A DNA stretch of 12,576 nt from Actinomycetota bacterium (GTDB taxonomy: Bacteria; Actinomycetota; Thermoleophilia; Miltoncostaeales; Miltoncostaeaceae): positions 1 through 12,576 of the forward strand of contig SXZC01000020.1 in NCBI GenBank assembly GCA_005788075.1, read 5' to 3'. A program made the translations under genes and the position numbers. Each line of letters starts with the position of its first letter. Position 1 is the stretch's first letter. Shown here one piece after another: positions 1 to 5,940 of the stretch. The notes below the pieces were generated by a model. The model did no database searches. It was not told where the DNA came from and saw only the letters and a list, made by a program, of their open reading frames with translations.

Positions 1-1
1 C

Positions 2-433
2 GGGGTGATCCTCTTCTTCGCCGGCGCGGCGGTGGCGGGAGTGGTCGCCACGGCAGCGCCCAAGCGGGAGAAGCCCTCCGAGATCGCCGTGATCCTCGGG
101 CTCGCCCGCTACGGCGCCATCATGCTCGCAGTGGGCGGAGTGGTGCTGCTGCTCGCGGGCTTCTACCTCTCAGGGAAGATCGACGGCTACGGCCAGAGGT
201 GGCTCGAGATCAGCATCGTGCTGTTCGTGATCGCCCTGGTGGCCGGATGGCTGGGCGGCCGCCGCAGCCGCAAGACGCGCGAGTACGCCGAGCAGGTGGC
301 CTCGGGGAGCGGGGGAGATGAGGCCACGCTTCGCACCATGCTGGCCAATCGCACCACCTGGGCGCTGCACTGGGCAGCGGTGGTGCTCGCGGTGGTCGTG
401 CTGGTGCTCATGATCTGGCAGCCCGGGGCGTGA
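2..433 (+). CDS. Small four-helix membrane protein, DUF2269-like, 5' end probably outside the window
   Basis: The frame is open from base 2 and ends at TGA 431-433. Counting from the GTG at base 5 it has 142 residues and four hydrophobic stretches, at about residues 1-18, 36-57, 66-85 and 118-137. A short basic loop containing GGRRSRKTRE follows helix 3. The layout, with small hydrophobic helices, a Tyr/Gly-rich link after helix 2 and a tryptophan-containing last helix, resembles DUF2269 predicted inner-membrane proteins, but the match is only by eye. In that family a hydrophobic segment with a conserved His precedes the first Gly-rich stretch. Here the sequence opens directly inside a helix, and no ribosome binding site can be seen before GTG 5. 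I therefore infer that the true start lies upstream of the window. The function is unknown. The next gene has its own promoter-like box, so co-transcription is not required. Confidence 0.6.
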   Translation, partial: GVILFFAGAAVAGVVATAAPKREKPSEIAVILGLARYGAIMLAVGGVVLLLAGFYLSGKIDGYGQRWLEISIVLFVIALVAGWLGGRRSRKTREYAEQVASGSGGDEATLRTMLANRTTWALHWAAVVLAVVVLVLMIWQPGA

Positions 434-459
434 TCGCCACGGAACGCCACAGGTATACT
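430..459 (+). promoter_or_regulatory. Putative promoter of the lipoprotein gene
   Basis: TATACT at 454-459 matches the sigma70-type -10 consensus at five of six positions. It is the most AT-rich hexamer in the gap between 433 and 497. A weak -35 candidate, GTGATC at 430-435, sits 18 bases upstream and overlaps the previous stop codon. Transcription would begin near 466, giving a leader of about 31 bases that contains the GGAG at 487-490. Confidence 0.45.
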
Positions 460-486
460 CAGGCTCGGTCCTAGCCCCTCCCTCCC

Positions 487-490
487 GGAG
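487..490 (+). promoter_or_regulatory. Ribosome binding site GGAG of the lipoprotein gene
   Basis: GGAG ends six bases before ATG 497. This supports that ATG, which is also the codon that opens a correct lipoprotein signal sequence. Confidence 0.6.
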
Positions 491-496
491 CGTCTC

Positions 497-1453
497 ATGC
501 GTGTTCCCCTCGCAATCGCGGGTGTCGTCGTGGCCACAGGCCTGATCGTCGCCGGCTGCGGCTCATCGTCCGAGCCAGCGTCCGACACCACCACTCGCGC
601 GGCATCAGGCTCCGCCCAGTCCGGTGTGGCAGGCGGTGGTGACGGGCCCGACCGCAGCGAGAGCGCGCGTACCGACCTGGGTGCCGCGCCGCCGATCGTC
701 AAGGAGACCGACGAGCAGCTGAAGACCGCTGCCGAGAAGCAGTCGACGTTCCCCACGGTCCTTGACCCCAGGCTCTGGAACGGCGAGGCGATGAAGGCCG
801 ACGTGGCGGCCAAGACCGTCGCCAACGTCAACGCGCTCGCCAAGCGGTCGGGCATCAAGGATCTCAAGGTGGATGCCATCGAGCTATTCGGCAGTAACGC
901 GTCGTACGAGTACGACGACAAGGCCGACTTCGGGGTGCACGTGTTCGTGAGCTCCCCGACCATGGATGCCGATCAGGTCAACGGGGTCATGAAGCTGCTG
1001 AGCAACTACACGGAGCTCAAGCAGGAGGGCAACATCTTCTATTACGGCGTGCCGCTCGAGGTGACGTTCCACGGCAAGCGCACCGCGAATTACGAGCCGA
1101 AGAAGGGCCAGGGTCAGTACTCGTTCACCGAGAGCAAGTGGATCGAGAAGCCCACGCAGCAGCCCAACAACTTCGACCGCGCTCAGATGGTGACCGACGC
1201 GAAGGGCTACATCGCCAAGTACAACGCACTGGTCGAGGAGTACGCGAAGGACAAGAAGGCGTTCGCCTGCAAGAAGTTCGGTGACCTCGACGACGAGATG
1301 AAGAAGTACCGAGGCGCGGGCCTCGACGCCGGCGGGCAGCGGTCCACCGCCAACCTGACCTACCGCATGCTCAGGCGCCTCAGCGTGAACATCCCTGACG
1401 AGGTCGACGTGCTCGAGGACGAGTGCAACTACATCCAGGAGTCCCTGCCGTAG
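497..1453 (+). CDS. Lipoprotein with a phage-type nucleotidyltransferase-fold domain
   Basis: The protein has 318 residues. Residues 1-21 form a lipoprotein signal with lipobox V-A-G-C and lipidated Cys21. A Ser/Gly/Ala-rich linker (22-64) follows. From about residue 85 the sequence follows, motif by motif, the nucleotidyltransferase-fold proteins I know from large tailed phages. It has a 'DPRLWNGEAMK' opening (90-100), 'ELFGSNASYEY' (129-139) where phages have the GS-A-Y turn, 'ADFGVHVFV' (143-151) where phages have SD-I-D-L-H, and 'YGVPLEV' (183-189) where the third acid sits. These are followed by 'GQYSFTESKWIEKP' (206-219), and an end 'YRGAGLDAGG...NLTYRMLRR' (271-294) matching the phage 'R..GL..GGE.S.ENL.FK.LRR' block. 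The second catalytic acid of the D-x-D pair is Gly146, while D144 and E188 remain, so activity is doubtful. By inference it is anchored on the outer face of the membrane. It converges with the gene at 1466. The role is unknown. Confidence 0.85.
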   Translation: MRVPLAIAGVVVATGLIVAGCGSSSEPASDTTTRAASGSAQSGVAGGGDGPDRSESARTDLGAAPPIVKETDEQLKTAAEKQSTFPTVLDPRLWNGEAMKADVAAKTVANVNALAKRSGIKDLKVDAIELFGSNASYEYDDKADFGVHVFVSSPTMDADQVNGVMKLLSNYTELKQEGNIFYYGVPLEVTFHGKRTANYEPKKGQGQYSFTESKWIEKPTQQPNNFDRAQMVTDAKGYIAKYNALVEEYAKDKKAFACKKFGDLDDEMKKYRGAGLDAGGQRSTANLTYRMLRRLSVNIPDEVDVLEDECNYIQESLP

Positions 1454-1465
1454 GGAACGCCGGGG

Positions 1466-1906
1466 TCAGCCTGCGCTGATCACCACCAGCGGGAACTCCC
1501 GCGGGGTCTTGGTGTCGTACTCGTCGTAGTCGGGCCAGATGTCGGTCATCACCTTCCAGAGCCGGTCCCGCTCGTCGGGGCCGGCCGTGCGGGCAGTGGC
1601 GGCCATGATCTCCGGCCCCACCTGGATGACCACCTCGGGATCGGCCTCGAGGTTCACGTACCAGTCCGGGTTCGCCGGGGCGCCGCCGTACGAGGCCATC
1701 ACCACGTAGTCGTCGCCGTCCATGCCGTAGATCAACGCGGTGCGCCTGGCCGTGCCGCTCTTCTTGCCCCGCGTCGTGAGCAGAAGCGTGGGAACGCCCG
1801 GCTGCCAGTGGTGGCCCTCCGTGCCGCCGGACTCCACGTACTGGCGCACGTGATCGGCCACCCAGCCGCTCTCGGGGTCGATCGGGGTCTCGTCGATGAG
1901 TGCCAT
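1466..1906 (-). CDS. DUF385/Ddn-like F420H2-dependent reductase family protein
   Basis: The protein has 146 residues and starts at ATG 1906-1904, with GGAGG at 1911-1915 four bases upstream. It belongs to the split-barrel 'nitroreductase family deazaflavin-dependent oxidoreductase' group (DUF385, relatives of mycobacterial Ddn). The hallmarks are 'LLLTTRGKKSGTARRTALIY' (41-60), whose Arg/Lys/Ser/Arg residues contact the F420 phosphates in characterised members, and 'NPDWYVNLEADPEVVIQVG' (79-97), the family's second signature. The C-terminal half contains 'WPDYDEYDTKTPREFPLVV', also typical. The length is normal for the family and there is no signal peptide, so it is cytosolic. It lies 19 bases downstream of the FUSC gene on the same strand and is probably its operon partner. 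The substrate cannot be read from the sequence. Reduction of quinones, enones or nitro compounds is the family's usual range. Confidence 0.9.
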   Translation of the reverse strand: MALIDETPIDPESGWVADHVRQYVESGGTEGHHWQPGVPTLLLTTRGKKSGTARRTALIYGMDGDDYVVMASYGGAPANPDWYVNLEADPEVVIQVGPEIMAATARTAGPDERDRLWKVMTDIWPDYDEYDTKTPREFPLVVISAG

Positions 1907-1910
1907 GGGT

Positions 1911-1915
1911 CCTCC
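1911..1915 (-). promoter_or_regulatory. Ribosome binding site GGAGG of the DUF385 gene
   Basis: On the minus strand GGAGG lies four bases upstream of ATG 1906. It fixes this start against longer in-frame readings that would run back into the FUSC gene. Confidence 0.75.
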
Positions 1916-1925
1916 GTATCTCGGG

Positions 1926-3950
1926 TCAGGCCACTGCGTGGGCGGAGCGTACGCGCATGGCGTCGTCGAGCGCGCCCTGGGCCATCTCCACCGACGCCAG
2001 CAGGTCGCGGGCCTCGGCCGGGACCGATGGTGCATCGCCCGCTCGCGGCGGGATGTCCTGCGAGGCATTGATGGCCTCCAGGCGCCGGCCCACGTCATCG
2101 ATGTCATCCACCAGCGCGGAGGGAAGGGCAGCGGCCACCTCGCGGCGCTCGCCGATCTCGCTGACGGCGATGATGGCCGTGGCCTGGGTGAGTCCCGTGA
2201 GCACGGCCCGCGCCTCGCGGTCGTCGAGGCTGTGGCGCGCGAACTCCGTACCCGCGGCCTGCACGATCTGGGCCGCGGCGATGCGATGCGATGCCACGTC
2301 GGCACGCGCCGCCTGGCGATCGATGCCCTCCATGCCCTGGACCACGTGGCGCGCGTAGTCCGCGATGGAGCGCGCGAACGACGCCAGCACTCCGGCCATC
2401 TCCTGCGTGGTGCGCGCCGGCAGCGCGAGCACGGCGATCACGGCGATCACCGCCGCGATCGCCGTGCCCGCGAGCCGCAGTTCGATGGTCTCCACGAGGG
2501 GATCGTTCAGCAGGCCGAACACGGCGATGACGAATGCCGTGACGCCCACGGTGCACAGGGCGTAATTGGGGCCGATGAACGCGTAGATGATCACCGAGCT
2601 CACGAACACCACCGCGAGTACGGGCACCGGACCGAACCCGAAGATGCCGAGCACGAGCCACGAGAACGCCAGCCCCAGCACGGTGCCGCCGATGCGGGCG
2701 GTCACCCGCACGGCGGTGCCGGAGAGATCCGGGCGCAGCACCCACGCCAGGGTCATGGGGACCCAGTAGTTGTGCGGGAAGTCCATGGCTACGGCCAGTG
2801 CCGTGCCCGCCACCTCGGCGATGGCGAGCCGCACGGCGTGGCGCAGGATGAGGTCGTCGAACGTCGCGGGCCCGAGCAGTGCCTGCAGCGATTCCCGCGA
2901 TCCCCCGAGATCGACGGGCACCGATCGCATGCCGCCCGTGAGCACGCCGTCGCCCAGGGCCCCGAGCGCCTCACCCAGGCCCAGGCGCATCTGCTGCACG
3001 GCAACGCGCACCCGCTCGTCGCCGATCGCGCCGCAGGCGTCCGCCGCCGCGTCCATCGCGGCCGCGCGCTGCGCCAGGCCGCGCCGTCGCCAGCGCACCT
3101 CGACGGCGTGTCCGATGGCGATGGAGAGATCCGACGCATGCCTCATGAAGTCGTCGATGAGCGACTGCTCCTGCGGCGACACCCTCAGGGGGGCGCCGAG
3201 CAGCACCACTCCGCCGATGCGCAGGTCGCTGCAGGCATCCAGCAGGGCGTCGTACTGGAGGCGCACCGCCGGATCGCCGCGGAGGCCCGCCACGCTCGCG
3301 CGGGCGGCCTGCAGCTTGAGCACCGGGCTGGCCTGATCGGTCATGAGGGTCGATCTCGTGAGCGCGTGGCCCACCGTGCGGTAGGCGATGCAGATATCCG
3401 CGCGCACGCCGCCCGTGCGCCCGATCGCCTGGGGCAGCACCCCGAAGGCCAGCTGGATACCCCCGCCCATGAGCATGATCAGGCCATCGGTCACCGCGAC
3501 GCCCGTCGCCAGGGGCGCGCCGGCGTAGACGATGAAGACGATCAGGCTCAGCAGGCCGATCAGGCCCGACCTGCGGCCGGCCTTCGCCGCGTACCCGCAT
3601 CCGAAGGCCACGACCCCGGTGGCCACGATGCGCAACCACGACCACTCCGACGCCAGCACGCCCAGGGCGCATGCCAGGGACACGCAGATGGCGGTGAACG
3701 CCATTCCCTTGGTGCGATCGGCCACGGTGCCGCGCTGGTCCCCCGCCCCGGTGAAGAGGGCTCCGATGCCGGCGGCCACCGTCGCCTGCGGGTAACCCAG
3801 CGCGATGAGCACGGCCATCATCGCCGTCACCACCACCGCGCCGCGCAGCGGCACGATCCACCGCACCGCGCCCACGTCGGTATCCATCGCGCTTCGCACG
3901 ACGCGGCGAGGGGTGCCGAGCACCGATGACAGGCGGGAGGGGCCGCTCAC
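1926..3950 (-). CDS. FUSC-family inner-membrane efflux-type protein
   Basis: The protein has 674 residues from GTG 3950. It shows two blocks of about six membrane helices, at roughly residues 31-175 and 370-512. They are separated by a soluble, Ala/Arg-rich helical region (176-365) and followed by a long helical cytosolic tail (513-674). The second block carries the FUSC_2 signature around 'YWVPMTLAWVLRPDLSGTAV' (395-414) followed by 'RIGGTVLGL' (419-427). The first block carries the degenerate copy 'YPQATVAAGIGALFTGAGDQ'. The 6+6 layout and length agree with YccS/fusaric-acid-resistance-type proteins (FUSC superfamily, the aromatic-acid efflux AaeB group). The substrate is unknown. GTG 3950 has no Shine-Dalgarno sequence, but TAGCCT (minus strand, 3963-3958) ends seven bases before it, suggesting a leaderless mRNA. 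ATG 3887 (residue 22) is an alternative start. It is likely co-transcribed with the DUF385 reductase gene. Confidence 0.85.
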   Translation of the reverse strand: MSGPSRLSSVLGTPRRVVRSAMDTDVGAVRWIVPLRGAVVVTAMMAVLIALGYPQATVAAGIGALFTGAGDQRGTVADRTKGMAFTAICVSLACALGVLASEWSWLRIVATGVVAFGCGYAAKAGRRSGLIGLLSLIVFIVYAGAPLATGVAVTDGLIMLMGGGIQLAFGVLPQAIGRTGGVRADICIAYRTVGHALTRSTLMTDQASPVLKLQAARASVAGLRGDPAVRLQYDALLDACSDLRIGGVVLLGAPLRVSPQEQSLIDDFMRHASDLSIAIGHAVEVRWRRRGLAQRAAAMDAAADACGAIGDERVRVAVQQMRLGLGEALGALGDGVLTGGMRSVPVDLGGSRESLQALLGPATFDDLILRHAVRLAIAEVAGTALAVAMDFPHNYWVPMTLAWVLRPDLSGTAVRVTARIGGTVLGLAFSWLVLGIFGFGPVPVLAVVFVSSVIIYAFIGPNYALCTVGVTAFVIAVFGLLNDPLVETIELRLAGTAIAAVIAVIAVLALPARTTQEMAGVLASFARSIADYARHVVQGMEGIDRQAARADVASHRIAAAQIVQAAGTEFARHSLDDREARAVLTGLTQATAIIAVSEIGERREVAAALPSALVDDIDDVGRRLEAINASQDIPPRAGDAPSVPAEARDLLASVEMAQGALDDAMRVRSAHAVA

Positions 3951-3957
3951 GACGACA

Positions 3958-3963
3958 AGGCTA
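3958..3963 (-). promoter_or_regulatory. Putative leaderless -10 box (TAGCCT) of the FUSC gene
   Basis: On the minus strand TAGCCT fits the TAnnnT form of an actinobacterial -10 box and ends seven bases before GTG 3950. Transcription would therefore start at or next to the start codon. No Shine-Dalgarno sequence is present in the 31-base gap, which supports leaderless initiation. No clear -35 box is visible. Confidence 0.4.
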
Positions 3964-3969
3964 CGGGGA

Positions 3970-3975
3970 TAGAGT
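3970..3975 (+). promoter_or_regulatory. Putative leaderless -10 box (TAGAGT) of the VOC gene
   Basis: TAGAGT fits TAnnnT and ends six bases before ATG 3982. There is no Shine-Dalgarno sequence upstream. It lies only six bases from the oppositely directed box at 3958-3963, so the two promoters would overlap on the DNA. Confidence 0.4.
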
Positions 3976-3981
3976 CACGGC

Positions 3982-4611
3982 ATGAACCCCGAGGGATTCT
4001 GGATCGACCACGTCATTTATGGCGTGATGGACGCCGACGCCGCCTGCGAACGCCTGCGCGAGGAGTTCGGGCTCGGCTCCGTGCCGGGATCCCAGCACCT
4101 CGGCGGCACCACGAACCGCATCGTGCCGCTCGGCCCCCAGTGCTTCCTCGAGATCCTGGGCGTGGGGGACACCTCGTTGCCTGATGGCGCATGGCTGAAC
4201 GCCACGCTGCAGGGGCAGGACCGCGTGTTGTGGTGGTGCCTGGGCGTGGCTGACCTCGACGCCACCGCCGAGAGCCGGGGGCTGCCGATCCGCTCGGGCA
4301 AGGCGCGCGACGAGGACGACAAGATCGTGTTCCGCAGCGCCGGCATGCCGCAGTACCCGCTGCCGTTCTTCCTGCAGCTGATGGGGGACCCCGCTGACCG
4401 CGCGCAGATCAACGCCGAGCGCTACGCGGCGGCGAACCACGACTGCGCCCCCACCGACTACACGTTCGTTGAGGTCGGCGACTTCGCCCCGGTGCTCGAG
4501 GGCTGGCTTGGCGAGGATCACGGCCTGCCGGTGCGCTACGAGCCCGGCACCGGCCCGGGCATCCATGCCTGCGGCATCGCCACGGCGAATGGGGAAATCG
4601 TCCTGCGCTAG
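3982..4611 (+). CDS. Glyoxalase-like (VOC superfamily) domain protein
   Basis: The protein has 209 residues from ATG 3982, with TAG at 4609-4611. The opening 'IDHVIYGVMDADAACERL' (8-25), followed by 'FGLG' (29-32), 'QHLGGTTNRIVPLG' (38-51) and 'FLEILGV' (55-61), is the pattern of the Glyoxalase_3 (glyoxalase-like) branch of the VOC superfamily. His10, His39 and Glu57 stand at the positions usually used to bind a metal. A second, weaker repeat spans about 82-209, including 'WWCLGVADLDATAESRGLPI' (84-103). No signal peptide is present. The reaction is unknown, because this branch contains many uncharacterised members and should not be called lactoylglutathione lyase. It is 16 bases upstream of the antiporter gene and probably in the same transcript. 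Confidence 0.85.
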   Translation: MNPEGFWIDHVIYGVMDADAACERLREEFGLGSVPGSQHLGGTTNRIVPLGPQCFLEILGVGDTSLPDGAWLNATLQGQDRVLWWCLGVADLDATAESRGLPIRSGKARDEDDKIVFRSAGMPQYPLPFFLQLMGDPADRAQINAERYAAANHDCAPTDYTFVEVGDFAPVLEGWLGEDHGLPVRYEPGTGPGIHACGIATANGEIVLR

Positions 4612-4627
4612 CGCGCGGGCCCCTCGC

Positions 4628-5854
4628 ATGACCCCTCCGGTGCTCAGCGAACAGCAGGTGATCCTCGGCATCACGCTGATCTTCGCTGTGGCGATCGCCT
4701 GCCAGGCGATCGCCCCCCGTCTCCGCATTCCGTCGCTCGTGCTGTTGCTTCCGGCGGGATTCGTGCTGGGCATCTTGGTGCCTGCGGCAAACGCGGTGGG
4801 GATTCTCGGTACGTCCTTCGGGCCGATCGTCGACATCGTGGTGGCCATCATCCTCTTCCAGGGAGGCATGGAACTCAGCCTGCGCAACATGTCGAACGCC
4901 GAGGGCAGCACGGGCCTGCGGCTCGTGTGGCTCGGCGGGCCCATCACCTGGGCGGCAGCCACCACGCTGATCGCGCTGGTCATCGGCCTGCCGTTCGGGG
5001 TCGCGCTGCTGGCGGGGGCGATCCTGTCGGTATCCGGCCCCACCGTGGTCAATCCGCTCCTCGATGTCGTGCGACCGCGCAAGCGCGTGCGCAACGTCCT
5101 GCTCGAGGAGGGCACGGTGCTCGATCCCCTGGGCGCCCTCGTGGCGGTGATCGTCTTCCAGGCGATAAAGGCCGGCACGGCGGACTCCCTTGGGGATGAC
5201 GTCGCACGCTTCTTCCTCGGGCTGCTGGTCGCCATCGCATTCGCCGTCGCGGGCCTCCTGGTGATCTACATCGGGGAGAAGATCGTGGGGCCCACCCTCA
5301 TGCTGGGAACCCAGGTGCTCCTGGGCGGCGTCATCCTCGCCGCGGGCGTTGCCAATCTCGTCGCCGACAACGCCGGCCTGCTTACGGCCCTCCTTATGGG
5401 CATCGGCTCCACCCACCTCGCGCCCCGCATGGGACGGGACATCAACTCGGTGCGGCCGTTCTTCGACACCATCGTGAGCATCGCCATCGGCGTGCTCTTC
5501 GTTGGGATCTCGGCGCTCGTGCCGGCATCGGCGCTCGTGCCGCTCATCCTCCCGACCCTGGCGGTGCTCGCGGTGCTCGTGCTGGTGGTGCGCCCGGCCG
5601 TTGCCTTCCTCGCCACCATCGGGCGGGGGTTCTCGTGGCGCGAGAGGTTGTTCATCGGCTGGATGGCACCCCGTGGAATCGTGGCGGCCGCGACCGCCGC
5701 GTCGGTGTCCACCACGCTCATCGCGCTCAAGGTGCCCGGGGGCGGCGACCTGCTCCCGGTGGCGTTCATGATCATCGCGGGAACGGTCCTGATCTACGGA
5801 CTCACCGCCACGCCCGTGGCGAAGCTGCTTGGGGTGCGGGAAGAAGAGCCGTAG
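4628..5854 (+). CDS. NhaP-type cation:proton antiporter, membrane domain only
   Basis: The protein has 408 residues from ATG 4628. A longer open frame exists upstream, but it overlaps the VOC gene and lacks membrane character. About 12 helices fill the chain. The motif 'SVSGPTVVNPLLDVVRPRKR' (134-153) followed by 'LLEEGTVLDPLGAL' (158-171) is characteristic of CPA1/NhaP-like antiporters. There the Asp in the 'D-P-x-G-A' element (D166 here) is the ion-binding acid, replacing the 'ND' of other CPA1 members. 'FQGGMELSL' (77-85) and 'FIGWMAPRGIVAAATAAS' (342-359) are further family signatures. Many relatives carry a C-terminal TrkA-N/RCK regulatory domain of 150-200 residues. This one stops eight residues after the last helix region. 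The role is Na+ or K+ exchange for protons at the inner membrane; ion preference cannot be told. No Shine-Dalgarno sequence is seen before the ATG, so translational coupling to the VOC gene is possible. Confidence 0.88.
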   Translation: MTPPVLSEQQVILGITLIFAVAIACQAIAPRLRIPSLVLLLPAGFVLGILVPAANAVGILGTSFGPIVDIVVAIILFQGGMELSLRNMSNAEGSTGLRLVWLGGPITWAAATTLIALVIGLPFGVALLAGAILSVSGPTVVNPLLDVVRPRKRVRNVLLEEGTVLDPLGALVAVIVFQAIKAGTADSLGDDVARFFLGLLVAIAFAVAGLLVIYIGEKIVGPTLMLGTQVLLGGVILAAGVANLVADNAGLLTALLMGIGSTHLAPRMGRDINSVRPFFDTIVSIAIGVLFVGISALVPASALVPLILPTLAVLAVLVLVVRPAVAFLATIGRGFSWRERLFIGWMAPRGIVAAATAASVSTTLIALKVPGGGDLLPVAFMIIAGTVLIYGLTATPVAKLLGVREEEP

Positions 5855-5910
5855 TCCCGACGTCGACATGCAGTTCGTGAATGGGCGCTCCGCGACCGTC
5901 ATCTGCTGCC

Positions 5911-5927
5911 CCCGGGCACGCCCCGGG
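5911..5927. repeat. Inverted repeat CCCGGG-5-CCCGGG in front of the lipase gene
   Basis: Two perfect CCCGGG arms (5911-5916 and 5922-5927) enclose five bases. The right arm directly touches the TAACCT box at 5928. There is no T-run, so it is at best a weak terminator for the antiporter transcript. Its position just upstream of a -10 box would also suit a protein-binding site. Confidence 0.4.
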
Positions 5928-5933
5928 TAACCT
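5928..5933 (+). promoter_or_regulatory. Putative leaderless -10 box (TAACCT) of the lipase gene
   Basis: TAACCT fits TAnnnT and ends seven bases before ATG 5941. This is the same arrangement as in front of GTG 3950 and almost the same as in front of ATG 3982. No Shine-Dalgarno sequence precedes this ATG. It favours 5941 over the upstream in-frame ATG at 5881. Confidence 0.45.
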
Positions 5934-5940
5934 CCCGCGC

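Noticed and set aside
1442..1456. TCCCT-GCCGT-AGGGA hairpin over the stop codon of the lipoprotein gene
   Set aside because: A five-base stem with no T-run is too weak to call a terminator, although its place between convergent genes is suggestive.
1896..3929. 677-codon open frame on the plus strand opposite the FUSC gene
   Set aside because: It is a His/Arg/Gly-rich translation with no domains or membrane character, typical of a shadow frame in GC-rich DNA. The minus-strand reading gives a clear FUSC protein.
5881..5940. Upstream ATG for the lipase at 5881
   Set aside because: The added 20 residues are Pro/Arg/Gly-rich and bury the signal peptide. The TAACCT box and the signal peptide favour 5941.
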